A stretch of 64,000 bases of DNA, taken from Azospirillum oleiclasticum (GTDB lineage: Bacteria > Pseudomonadota > Alphaproteobacteria > Azospirillales > Azospirillaceae). The position numbers and the translations under genes are program-made. Where the stretch lies: the NCBI RefSeq assembly GCF_013423485.1, contig NZ_JABFFR010000040.1, forward strand, positions 1 to 64,000. The letters are read 5' to 3'. The notes beneath the pieces were generated by a model. The model did not search any database and was not told the DNA's origin. It worked only from the letters and a program-made list of their open reading frames with translations. Shown here piece after piece: positions 25,716-33,885 of the stretch (within the stretch, counting starts at the first letter, position 1; each line of letters begins with the position of its first letter).

Positions 25716-26588
25716 ATGGCGCCACCTTCCGAAGAGCCGACCGATGGCGCCGTTTCGCCGGCCGACTATCGGACGCTCTGCGACCTGCTGCGGGAGCGTA
25801 CCGGGCTGTCCTTCACCGAGGCCAAGCGCTACTACGTCCAGCGTCGCTTGGCCGAGCGGGTGGAGGCCACCCGCATGCCGTCGGTGCGCGATTACCTGAA
25901 CCTGCTGCGGTTCCAGGCTTCGGGTGCGGAGATGCAGCTCCTCGTCAACCTGATGACGGTCAACGAGACCTATTTCTTCCGCGAGAAGTACCAGCTCGAC
26001 TGCCTCGTCAACGGGATGCTGGACGAGGTGGTGCGCCACCGCCGGCCGGGCGAGCGCGTCCGCCTCTGGTCCGCTGGCTGCGCCACGGGGGAGGAGCCCT
26101 ACTCCATCGCCATCACGCTGCTGGAACGCTGGCCGCGGGTGGACGAGTTCCAGATCGAGCTGTACGCGTCGGACATCGACTCCATGGCGCTCGACCGCGC
26201 GCGGGAAGGGGTGTATGGCGAGCGCTCGCTCCAGGCGCTGCCGGCGGAGCTGGTGGAGCGCTATTTCCGCCCGGTGGCTCCGGGAAGCTGGCGGATCATC
26301 GACGAGCTGCGGGAATCGGTGGACTTCTCGCTGGTCAACATCGTCGATCCCGCGCAGGTCCGGCGCTTCACCGGCATCGACGTGGTGTTCTGCCGCAACC
26401 TGCTGATCTATTTCGACGATCTGGGCCGCCGCAACGCCGCGGCCATGTTCCACGAGGCGCTGTCGCCCGGCGGTTTCGTGGCGCTCGGCCATTCGGAGAG
26501 CATGAGCCGCATGTCCTCCCTCTTCGTGCCGCGGCGCTTTCCGGACGCGATCCTCTACCAGAAGCCAGCCGAAGGAGCCGGGGCATGA
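25716..26588 (+). CDS. cheR: Chemoreceptor methyltransferase CheR
   Basis: A 290-residue SAM-dependent enzyme that methylates receptor glutamates. The N-terminal helical domain (about 15-80) includes GLSFTEAKRYYVQRRLAERV. The Rossmann domain has VNETYFFREKYQ, the SAM loop LWSAGCATGEEPYSIAI, YASDIDSMALDRAREGVY and VVFCRNLLIYFD, ending with GGFVALGHSES. No C-terminal TPR. ATG 25716 fits the usual N-terminus; a frame open upstream reads into the HEAT gene. It overlaps the next cheY by 4 bp. Confidence 0.96.
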   Translation: MAPPSEEPTDGAVSPADYRTLCDLLRERTGLSFTEAKRYYVQRRLAERVEATRMPSVRDYLNLLRFQASGAEMQLLVNLMTVNETYFFREKYQLDCLVNGMLDEVVRHRRPGERVRLWSAGCATGEEPYSIAITLLERWPRVDEFQIELYASDIDSMALDRAREGVYGERSLQALPAELVERYFRPVAPGSWRIIDELRESVDFSLVNIVDPAQVRRFTGIDVVFCRNLLIYFDDLGRRNAAAMFHEALSPGGFVALGHSESMSRMSSLFVPRRFPDAILYQKPAEGAGA

Positions 26589-27013
26589 GCCAGCCCGAAC
26601 CCTCCGCAGCCCGTACCGCCGTCCGTGTCCTGGTCGTCGATGATGCGGCGACCGTGCGCGCGTACACCCGCAGCGTGCTGACGGCGGACGGCTTCGCCGT
26701 TGAGGAGGCGGTCAACGGTATGGAAGGGCTGGAGCGTGCGCTGGCGCAACCGCCCGACCTGCTCATCGTCGACATCAACATGCAGAAGATGGACGGCTAC
26801 GCGATGCTCCGGCGGCTGCGGCGGGAACCGTCACTGGCCGCCGTGCCCGCCGTCATGATCAGCACGGAGGAAAAGCCCGCCGACCGTGAGCGGGCGCTGG
26901 AAGCCGGTGCCAACTGGTACTTCGTGAAGCCGGTCCGGCCCGACGATCTCGTGGCCGCCGCCCGGCTGCTGACCGGGCGTCCGCTCGACGGGGGGGCGGA
27001 GGCGCGGCCATGA
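26585..27013 (+). CDS. cheY: Response regulator CheY
   Basis: A 142-residue single receiver. VVDDAATVR supplies Asp19/Asp20, Asp63 (VDINMQKMDG) is the phospho-acceptor, Thr94 (ISTEEKP) and Lys115 (YFVKPVRP) complete the switch set. ISTEEKPADRERALEAGANWYFVKP is the type of sequence found in CheY proteins next to CheA. It is overlapped by cheR (ATGA) and overlaps cheA (ATGA), so it is the likely direct target of this CheA. No FliM-binding evidence can be judged from sequence alone. Confidence 0.93.
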   Translation: MSQPEPSAARTAVRVLVVDDAATVRAYTRSVLTADGFAVEEAVNGMEGLERALAQPPDLLIVDINMQKMDGYAMLRRLRREPSLAAVPAVMISTEEKPADRERALEAGANWYFVKPVRPDDLVAAARLLTGRPLDGGAEARP

Positions 27014-29235
27014 ACGCACTGCTCGGCCAGTTCCTGACCGAAGGGCGCGACCTGCTGGCCGTGGCCGACGACAGCCTGCTGCGGCTGGAGCGCGACCCCG
27101 CCGATTCCGGCGCGGTGAACGAGCTGTTCCGCGCCTTCCACACGCTGAAGGGCGGCTCGGCCCTGTTCGACCTGCCGGCCTTCACCGCGCTGGTGCACGC
27201 GGGCGAGGATGTGCTGGACGCCGTGCGCGCCGGCCGTACGCCGGCCACGTCCGACCTTGCCGACCGCCTTCTGGCCGTCACCGCTCAATGCGCCCGCTGG
27301 ATGAACGCGCTGGAGGCGGCCGGTCGCCTGCCCGCCGATGCCGCCGACACATCCCGGACGCTCGCCGCGGATCTGCGCGGGCATGCCGCGGGCGATGCGG
27401 ACATGGCCGGCACCGGGCTGCCTGACATCGACTGGCTGCGGGAGCTGTCGGCGGAGGAGCGGCGGTCGTTGGGCGGTGCCACTCTGACCGCCGTGACCTA
27501 CGATCCCGATCCGGACTGCTTCTTCAACGGCGACGACCCGCTGGAGCTCTGCCGGTCCATCCCGGAGCTGCGGCTGCTGCGCATCGAGCCCGCCGGCCCA
27601 TGGCCGCCGGTGGCTGAGATCGATCCCTACCGCTGCGTTCTGCGCTTCCGGGCGCTCAGCGCCGCGGGTGCCGATGCCGTGCGGGCGGTGTTCCGCAGTG
27701 CCCCCAACGATGTCCGGATCATCACCGTACGTCTGCCCGAAGCACCCGATGCCGACGGGCCTCCGGCCGTCCGCCTCGCCCGCGCCATGCTGCGCGAGCA
27801 GGCGCGCATCCTCACGCTGGACGGCGATGCGGAGGAGGTGGCGGCGCGCCGGGCGGCGGCCTTGCGGGCGGCTGGGGCCATCCTTGCGGCTCTGGGGCGA
27901 CATGCCGAGAGGAAGGCGCTGGAGGCCGCCGACGCCGAGCCGGCCGACGCCCTGGCCGCGCGCTTCATGGCGTACGCCGACGCCGCACCGCTCCGGCCCG
28001 GCCCCGACGAGGGGTCCCCGCCGGCGGCGGCGCGAACACAACGCCGCACGTTGCGGGTGGAACCGGAACGGATCGACCGGCTGATGGCCCTGCTGGGCGA
28101 GCTGGTCACGGTCAAGGGCGCCCTGCCCCGGCTCGCCCGCGACGCGGGCGACGGCAACCTGGGTGTCGGCGGCACGGGTGACGGCGGCGCGCTTGCCCAC
28201 GGCATCAAGGAGACGGCGGCCCGTCTGGACGCGGTCACCGCCGAACTCCAGCACGCGGTGTTGACCCTGCGCCTCGTGCCGCTCGCGCGCATCTTCGAGC
28301 CGCTGCCCCGGCTGATCCGGGAAGCGTCGCGCCGGCTTGGCAAACAGGTCGAGCTTCGTCTGGACGGGTCGGAAACGGAAGCCGACAAGGATGTGCTCGA
28401 CACGCTGGGCGAGCCGCTGCTCCACCTCGTGCGCAACGCGCTGGACCACGGCATCGAGGATCCGGAACGCCGCCGCGGCCTGGGCAAGCCGGAAACCGGC
28501 ACCATCGGCGTCAGCGCCCGGCAGGAGCGCGACGGAATCGTCGTGAGCGTCAGCGACGACGGTGCCGGCATCGACCCGGCGGCGCTGCGCCGCAAGGCGG
28601 TCGAGCGCGGGCTGGCGGAGGCCGGCGCGGTCGCCGCGATGACGGACGCCGAGGCGCTGCGGCTGGTCTTCCTGCCAGGGCTGAGCACCGCGGCCGACGT
28701 GTCGGACCTGTCGGGGCGCGGCGTCGGGATGGACGCGGTGGCGTCCGCCGTCCACGCCGCCGGCGGGCGGGTGGAGATCGACTCCGCCCCCGGACACGGC
28801 ACCACCGTCAGGCTGCTGCTGCCGCTGACCACCATGGTGACGCGGGTGCTGGTGGTGGAGGCGGCGGACCAGCTCTACGGCCTGCCCGTGGCGTCGGTGA
28901 CCGGCATGTCGCGCGTTCCCGCCGCGGACATACGGCGTGTGAAGCACGCCGAAAGCATCCTGTTCCGCGGCGCCGTCGTGCCGCTGTTCCGCCTGCGGCG
29001 CCTGCTGGGGATGGACGACAGCGCTCACCTCGGCCGTGGCGATGCGGCGGCGGTTGCCGTGCTCGACATCGGCGGGCAGGCCGCCGCCTTGGCGGTCGAC
29101 CGCGTGCGCGAGCGGGCGGACGTGATCGTGCGCCCGATGGCCGGAGTCCTCAGCCGCCTGCGCGCCTACCGCGGCACCGCCGTGCTGGCCGACGGGCGGC
29201 TGCTGCTCGTGCTCGACCCGAGGGAGCTGCTGTGA
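27010..29235 (+). CDS. cheA: Chemotaxis histidine kinase CheA
   Basis: A 741-residue kinase. The Hpt domain has His44 in FRAFHTLKGGSALF. A poorly conserved middle (about 135-270) is in the P2 position. The dimerisation helices begin near RIDRLMALLGELVTVKGAL. The ATPase core carries LVRNALDHGIEDPERR (N box), VSDDGAGID (G1), LSGRGVGMDAV (G2), and GHGTTVRLLLPLT. The C-terminal CheW-like domain (about 605-741) includes DQLYGLPVASVTGM and GAVVPLFRLRRLLG. It should autophosphorylate and pass phosphate to the CheY proteins and CheB. There is no fused receiver. Confidence 0.96.
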   Translation: MNALLGQFLTEGRDLLAVADDSLLRLERDPADSGAVNELFRAFHTLKGGSALFDLPAFTALVHAGEDVLDAVRAGRTPATSDLADRLLAVTAQCARWMNALEAAGRLPADAADTSRTLAADLRGHAAGDADMAGTGLPDIDWLRELSAEERRSLGGATLTAVTYDPDPDCFFNGDDPLELCRSIPELRLLRIEPAGPWPPVAEIDPYRCVLRFRALSAAGADAVRAVFRSAPNDVRIITVRLPEAPDADGPPAVRLARAMLREQARILTLDGDAEEVAARRAAALRAAGAILAALGRHAERKALEAADAEPADALAARFMAYADAAPLRPGPDEGSPPAAARTQRRTLRVEPERIDRLMALLGELVTVKGALPRLARDAGDGNLGVGGTGDGGALAHGIKETAARLDAVTAELQHAVLTLRLVPLARIFEPLPRLIREASRRLGKQVELRLDGSETEADKDVLDTLGEPLLHLVRNALDHGIEDPERRRGLGKPETGTIGVSARQERDGIVVSVSDDGAGIDPAALRRKAVERGLAEAGAVAAMTDAEALRLVFLPGLSTAADVSDLSGRGVGMDAVASAVHAAGGRVEIDSAPGHGTTVRLLLPLTTMVTRVLVVEAADQLYGLPVASVTGMSRVPAADIRRVKHAESILFRGAVVPLFRLRRLLGMDDSAHLGRGDAAAVAVLDIGGQAAALAVDRVRERADVIVRPMAGVLSRLRAYRGTAVLADGRLLLVLDPRELL

Positions 29236-29474
29236 TGCCCATCCGCTTCGAGGAGCGCAAGGCGGTGTTCGACGGCGACTGCACGCTGGAGGAGGCGATG
29301 ACGCTCGCCGAATGGCTGGAGACCGGCCCCGCCGCCGCCGACCTGTCCGCCTGCACCGGCCTGCACACGGCCCTGCTGCAGCTTCTGCTGGCGGGCGGCG
29401 TGCGGCTGGATGCCCCACCCGCCGACCCGTTCCTGGCGCGCTGGGTGGCGCCGTTGCTGCCCACGGGTCGGTGA
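29235..29474 (+). CDS. Small STAS-like protein closing the che operon
   Basis: A 79-residue protein that starts in a TGATG overlap with cheA. It has the shape of a STAS domain: a beta strand (KAVFDGDCTLEEAMTLAEWL), then ADLSACTGLHTALLQLLLAGG, which matches the STAS loop-helix where a phosphorylatable Ser/Thr usually sits; here the position shows Cys-Thr then His-Thr. It is shorter than most STAS domains. The strict coupling to cheA suggests a regulatory or scaffold role. Only four bases separate its stop from the convergent oxidase gene. Confidence 0.75.
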   Translation: MPIRFEERKAVFDGDCTLEEAMTLAEWLETGPAAADLSACTGLHTALLQLLLAGGVRLDAPPADPFLARWVAPLLPTGR

Positions 29475-29478
29475 CCCG

Positions 29479-30555
29479 TCACCCCGCCCACAGCACCCGC
29501 CGGTCGATGGCGGCCAGCGACGCGCAGCCGGTCAGCACCATTGCGACCTCCAGCTCGGTGCGCAGGATCTTCAGCGCGTGCGCCACGCCCACCGCACCGC
29601 CCACGGCCAGCGCGTACACGTACGGCCGACCGATCAGCACCGCGGACGCGCCGAGCGCCAGCGCCTTCACCACGTCGGTGCCACGCCGGATGCCGCCATC
29701 CACCAGCAGCGGCACCCGTCCGCCGACCCGCCCGGCGATGACGGGCAGCGCCTCGATGGTCGCAGGCAGCGTGTCGAGCACACGGCCGCCATGGTTGGAC
29801 ACGACGATGCCGTCGGCGCCATGGGCGATCGCCCGCTCCGCGTCCCCGGCGGTCATGATGCCTTTCAGCAGGATCGGCAGGCTGGTGACGGAGCGCAGCC
29901 AGTCGATGTCCGCCCAGCCGGCCGCGCCGGCGAGCAGCGCGCGGAGCGCGTCGCGCTCATCCCCCGTCGTCGGCGGCGGCGGCGGTGCGGGCTGGCCGCG
30001 CAGGTTGACCGCCTCGACGCCCGGTGGCAGGCGGAATCCCGCACGCTGCTCGCGGTTGCGCAGGCTGACCGGCGCGTCCACGGTGATCACCAGAGCGCGG
30101 TAGCCGGCCGCCTCCGCCCGGCGGACCAAATCCCCGGTGTAGCCGCGGTCGGGGTTCACGTAGAGCTGGAACCACAGCCTGGCCCCCAGCTGCGCCGCCA
30201 CCTCCTCCAGCGCCACGCCGGCCTGGGTGCTGACCACCATGCCGGCCCCCATCGCCGCCGCCCCCAGCGCCGTCGCCTTTTCCCCCTCCGGGTGGACCAG
30301 CGTCTGGTAGGCGACGGGTGCCAGCAGGATGGGGTGCTCGAAGTCCTGCCCGAACAGGGTGACGCGCGTGTCCACGTCGCGCACGTCGGGCAGGGCCTGC
30401 CCGTTCAGGCGCAGGCGCGCGTACGCCTCCGTGTTCCAGCGCAGCGTCAGCTCGTCCGCCGCCCCGCCCGCGATGTAGGCCCAGGCATTCTCCCCCATGC
30501 GGCGGCGGGCTTGCGGTTCGTAGTCGGTGAGCGCGACGATGTCGGCGGGGATCAT
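29479..30555 (-). CDS. FMN-dependent alpha-hydroxy-acid oxidase/dehydrogenase
   Basis: A 358-residue TIM-barrel flavoprotein of the lactate / glycolate oxidase family. Motifs: GGAADELTLRWNTEAYARLRL, PILLAPVAYQTLVHPEGE, QLYVNPDRG, VITVDAP, LPILLKGIMTAGDAERA, and the catalytic SNHGGRVLDTLPAT (His) followed by LVDGGIRRGTDVVKALALGA and IGRPYVYAL. Soluble oxidases and membrane lactate dehydrogenases share this pattern. Start ATG 30555 begins at MIPADIVALTDYE. Its length, and AVGGAVGVAHALKILR near the C-terminus, match the short oxidase group. Substrate unknown. Confidence 0.92.
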   Translation of the reverse strand: MIPADIVALTDYEPQARRRMGENAWAYIAGGAADELTLRWNTEAYARLRLNGQALPDVRDVDTRVTLFGQDFEHPILLAPVAYQTLVHPEGEKATALGAAAMGAGMVVSTQAGVALEEVAAQLGARLWFQLYVNPDRGYTGDLVRRAEAAGYRALVITVDAPVSLRNREQRAGFRLPPGVEAVNLRGQPAPPPPPTTGDERDALRALLAGAAGWADIDWLRSVTSLPILLKGIMTAGDAERAIAHGADGIVVSNHGGRVLDTLPATIEALPVIAGRVGGRVPLLVDGGIRRGTDVVKALALGASAVLIGRPYVYALAVGGAVGVAHALKILRTELEVAMVLTGCASLAAIDRRVLWAG

Positions 30556-30618
30556 GGGAAGGACCCGTTGATTGCGAACGCCTCGCGTTCTCTCAACGAG
30601 TCCTACCCGTTTCCAGCC

Positions 30619-30638
30619 GGGGCGGGAAGCCCCGCCCG
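30619..30638 (-). terminator. Hairpin between the CHASE3 chemoreceptor and the oxidase
   Basis: GGGCGGG (30620-30626) pairs with CCCGCCC (30631-30637) over a 4-base loop, 17 bases downstream of the chemoreceptor stop on the minus strand. No T-run follows, so it may be a weak terminator or an mRNA end. Confidence 0.4.
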
Positions 30639-30654
30639 CCACCGCAATGGACCG

Positions 30655-32343
30655 TCAGGCCGCCTTGACACCCCGCAGGAAGCTGTCGACCTCGGCGCCG
30701 ATGCGGGTGGACTGCCGCGTCAGATCGTCGGCCGCCTGCCGCACCTCGATGGCGGCCCGGCCGGTGTCGGCGGCGGTGCGGGTCACATCGACGATGCTGG
30801 TGGTGACGACCTGCGTCCCCTGCGCGGCCTCCTGCACGTTGCGGGAGATCTCGCCGGTGGCCGCACCCTGCTGCTCCACGGCCGACGCGATGGCCGCGGT
30901 GATCTGGCTGATCTCGGTGATCACGCGGCCGATCTCCTCGATCGCCTCCACCGCCTCGCGCGTGGCGCCCTGGATGCCGGCGATCTGCTGGGAAATGTCC
31001 TCGGTCGCCCGCGCGGTCTGGCTGGCGAGACTCTTCACCTCGCTGGCGACGACCGCGAAGCCCTTGCCGGCCTCTCCCGCACGTGCCGCCTCGATGGTGG
31101 CGTTCAGGGCGAGAAGGTTGGTCTGGGCGGCGATCGTGTTGATGAGATCCACCACGTCGCCGATGCGCTGCGCGGCGTCGGCAAGACTGCCGATCACGGT
31201 GCCGGCCCGGTCGGCCCCCGACACGGCGCGGCCGGCGACCTGGGTGCTCTGCACCACCTGCCGGCCGATCTCGGCGATGGAGGCGGACAGCTCCTCCGCC
31301 GCGGTGGCCACGGTCTGCACGTTGGCGGAGGCCTGGTCGGAGGCGGCGGCGACGGCGCCGCTCTGCCGCTTCGTCTCGTCGGCGTTGTGGGCCAGCGACC
31401 CCGCGGCACCCTGCATCTGGCGGGCCGATGCCGCCAGCGTCTGCACCACCTCCGTCACCGAGCGTTCGAAATCGCGCGCCAGGGTTTCCAGCCGCTCCGC
31501 CCGGCGGGCCTTCGCCTCCTCCTCCATGCGCTGGGCGGCGGCAAGGCGGTCGGCCTCGATGGCGTTCTGTTTGAACACGTCCATGGCCTCGGCCATGGTG
31601 CCGACCTCGTCGGCCCGACCGAGCCCGGGGATCGCCACGTCGCGCTGGCCGCCGGCCAGTTCGCGCATCGCCGCGGCCATGGTCAGGATCGGTGTGCCGA
31701 TGCTGCGGCTGATCAGCAGCCCGATGAGCAACGATATGACAGCCGAGACCACCGTGCCGCCGATCAGCAGAAGGAAGCCGGTGCCGTAGGCCGCCGACTG
31801 GTCGGCCCGACGCTGGGCGAGCAGGGTGCGTTCCGCGTCCTCGATGGCGGCGGCGGTCTGACGGATGGCGTCCATCGCCTCTTTGCCCGTGCCCTTGGCC
31901 GTCTCGGCCAGTGCCGCAGCACGCCCCTCCGGCTGGCGGACACGGGCGATCTGGGGCTCGGCCACACTGGTGCGCCAGTCCTCGGCTTTCGCCTTCAGCG
32001 CCTCGAGCCGGCGCTGCTGTTCGGGGTTGTCGGCGGTGAGCGCCTTGACCTGGTCGAAGGTCGTCCGGAACGCGGCGACACCGTTGCGGTACGGTTCCAG
32101 GAACGCCTCGTCGGCGGTGACGATGTAGCCGCGCAGGCCCGTCTCCTGATCGACCATCGCGGTGACCAGCAGCCGTGCGCTTTCAATGACCCGGAAGGTG
32201 TGGAGCGTCAGGGCGTTGCTCGTGCGGATGAAGTCGAGCTTCCAGACTCCAGCCGCATTCACGGCAATCAGCGTTGCCAGCAGAACGCCGAATGTTACGG
32301 TCAGCTTGCGACCGATGCGCAGATCCGCAAACCAAGACATCAT
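30655..32343 (-). CDS. Methyl-accepting chemotaxis protein with CHASE3-type sensor
   Basis: A 562-residue transmembrane receptor. TM1 lies at about 13-33 (LTVTFGVLLATLIAVNAAGV). The periplasmic CHASE3-like domain is marked by MVDQETGLRGYIVTADEAFL. TM2 is at about 188-212 (GFLLLIGGTVVSAVISLLIGL), followed by HAMP (RSIGTPILTMAAAMRELAGG). The signalling tip is IAAQTNLLALNATIEAARAG then KGFAVVASEV, with methylation helices on both sides. It lies 13 kb of DNA away from no flagellar gene and is not in the che operon. ATG 32343 or the next codon (32340) could start; AAGGAC upstream fits either. Confidence 0.95.
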   Translation of the reverse strand: MMSWFADLRIGRKLTVTFGVLLATLIAVNAAGVWKLDFIRTSNALTLHTFRVIESARLLVTAMVDQETGLRGYIVTADEAFLEPYRNGVAAFRTTFDQVKALTADNPEQQRRLEALKAKAEDWRTSVAEPQIARVRQPEGRAAALAETAKGTGKEAMDAIRQTAAAIEDAERTLLAQRRADQSAAYGTGFLLLIGGTVVSAVISLLIGLLISRSIGTPILTMAAAMRELAGGQRDVAIPGLGRADEVGTMAEAMDVFKQNAIEADRLAAAQRMEEEAKARRAERLETLARDFERSVTEVVQTLAASARQMQGAAGSLAHNADETKRQSGAVAAASDQASANVQTVATAAEELSASIAEIGRQVVQSTQVAGRAVSGADRAGTVIGSLADAAQRIGDVVDLINTIAAQTNLLALNATIEAARAGEAGKGFAVVASEVKSLASQTARATEDISQQIAGIQGATREAVEAIEEIGRVITEISQITAAIASAVEQQGAATGEISRNVQEAAQGTQVVTTSIVDVTRTAADTGRAAIEVRQAADDLTRQSTRIGAEVDSFLRGVKAA

Positions 32344-32369
32344 CAAGTCCTTCGCCAGATTTCCACCAC

Positions 32370-32398
32370 CGCCCGGCGGCGGCCGCCACCGCCGGGCG
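32370..32398 (-). promoter_or_regulatory. Leader hairpin upstream of the CHASE3 chemoreceptor
   Basis: CGCCCGGCGG (32370-32379) and CCGCCGGGCG (32389-32398) form a perfect 10-bp stem with a 9-base loop in the leader, about 27 bases before the start codon. It could affect translation, or simply stabilise the message. Confidence 0.4.
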
Positions 32399-32477
32399 AC
32401 CCTTGAGGTAGGATTCCAGGAAAGAAATCAACGTCTTACGCGGTAATTCGTAACCGCTACCCCGTTCGGCGGAGCAG

Positions 32478-32517
32478 CATGGCACCGGCTCATTCGAATG
32501 GACGAGCCGGTGCCATG
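32478..32517 (-). terminator. Long perfect inverted repeat downstream of the thiolase
   Basis: A 14-bp perfect stem (32478-32491 with 32504-32517) with a 12-base loop starts 6 bases after the thiolase stop (minus strand). There is no T-run on either side; it most likely ends or protects the thiolase mRNA. Confidence 0.55.
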
Positions 32518-32522
32518 ACCCG

Positions 32523-33719
32523 TCAGTTCACCCGCTCGACGGCAATCGCGGTGGCCTCACCGCCGCCGATGCAGAGCGAGGCGACACCGCGCTTCAGCCC
32601 GCTCTTCTGCAGCGCCGCCAGCAGCGTGACCATCACGCGGGCACCCGAGGCGCCGATGGGGTGGCCCAGCGCGCAGGCCCCGCCGTTGACGTTCACCCGG
32701 TCATGCGGCAGGTCGAGGTCGCGCATGGCGGCCATGGCGACCACCGCGAAGGCCTCGTTGATCTCGTAGAGATCGACGTCGCCGGCCCCCCAGCCGAGCC
32801 GGTCCAGCAGCGAGCGGATGGCGAAGCCGGGGGCGGTGGTGAACAGCGCCGGGGCCTGGGCGTGGGTGGCGTGGCCTTTGACCTCCGCCAGCACCGCAAG
32901 CCCGCGCCGCTCCGCCTCCGACCGGCGCATCATCACGAGTGCGGCGGCGCCATCGCTGATCGAGCTGCTGTTGGCCGCCGTCACCGTGCCGTCCGGGCGG
33001 AAGGCGGGCTTCAGCGACGGGATCTTGTCCGGCGCCGCCTTCAGCGGCTGCTCGTCCTTGGCGACCACGGTATCGCCCTTGCGGCCCTTCACGGTGACCG
33101 GCACGATCTCGGCGGCGAAGCTGCCGTCCTCCGTCGCCCGGCGGGCGCGGGCCAGCGACTCGATGGCATAGGCGTCCTGCGCCTCGCGGGTGAATTGATA
33201 GGATTGGGCGCAATCCTCCGCGAAGGTGCCCATCAGCCGGCCGCGGTCGTAGGCGTCCTCCAGCCCGTCCAGGAACATGTGGTCGAGCACCTTGCCATGT
33301 CCCATGCGGTAGCCGCCGCGGGCGCGGTCGAGCAGGTAGGGGGCGTTGGTCATGCTCTCCATGCCGCCGGCGACGATCACCTCGGCCGAGCCGGCGAGCA
33401 GCAGGTCGTGCGCCAGCATCGCCGCCTTCATGCCGGACCCGCACATCTTGTTGATCGTGGTGCAGCCAACCCCGAGCGGCAGCCCGGCGCCAAGTGCGGC
33501 CTGACGCGCCGGCGCCTGCCCCTGGCCGGCCGGCAGCACGCAGCCCATCAGCACCTCGCCCACATCGGCCGCCGTGATTCCGGCCCGCTCCACCGCCGCC
33601 GCGATGGCCGCCGAACCGAGCTGCGCCGCCGTCAGCCCCGCCAGATCCCCCTGGAACCCACCCATGGGCGTGCGCGCCGCGCCGACGATGACGATGGGGT
33701 CCGCTCCGGTCTGAGCCAT
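32523..33719 (-). CDS. Acetyl-CoA acetyltransferase (thiolase)
   Basis: A 398-residue thiolase. The acyl-accepting cysteine is in INKMCGSGMKAAM, the histidine in VNVNGGACALGHPIGASGAR, and the second cysteine in ASLCIGGGEATAIAVE; the order and spacing are those of thiolase II. The N-terminal PIVIVGAARTPMGGFQGDLAG is typical of acetoacetyl-CoA-forming enzymes. It may work in PHB synthesis, ketone-body metabolism or degradation; no partner gene (phaB, atoDA) lies nearby to decide. ATG 33719 has GGAGG upstream. It is divergent from the DUF4139 gene. Confidence 0.95.
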   Translation of the reverse strand: MAQTGADPIVIVGAARTPMGGFQGDLAGLTAAQLGSAAIAAAVERAGITAADVGEVLMGCVLPAGQGQAPARQAALGAGLPLGVGCTTINKMCGSGMKAAMLAHDLLLAGSAEVIVAGGMESMTNAPYLLDRARGGYRMGHGKVLDHMFLDGLEDAYDRGRLMGTFAEDCAQSYQFTREAQDAYAIESLARARRATEDGSFAAEIVPVTVKGRKGDTVVAKDEQPLKAAPDKIPSLKPAFRPDGTVTAANSSSISDGAAALVMMRRSEAERRGLAVLAEVKGHATHAQAPALFTTAPGFAIRSLLDRLGWGAGDVDLYEINEAFAVVAMAAMRDLDLPHDRVNVNGGACALGHPIGASGARVMVTLLAALQKSGLKRGVASLCIGGGEATAIAVERVN

Positions 33720-33885
33720 GTCCTGCCTCCTGGGTCGAATTGGTTGCCCACCACATCTATACGGCGGGCCCACGCTTGCCAATCCACGCCGCGGTATGGC
33801 CGCAATGTCGCCCGATTGCGCTTGCACCCCATGGCGTGACCGGGGTCCGCTGTCACGCCGCCCCACCCACCAGACCGGAGGTCCC

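Noticed and set aside
29410..32406. A frame open for about 1000 codons on the plus strand over the oxidase and CHASE3 receptor
   Set aside because: Antisense shadow of two real genes; it has no domain or coherent start site.
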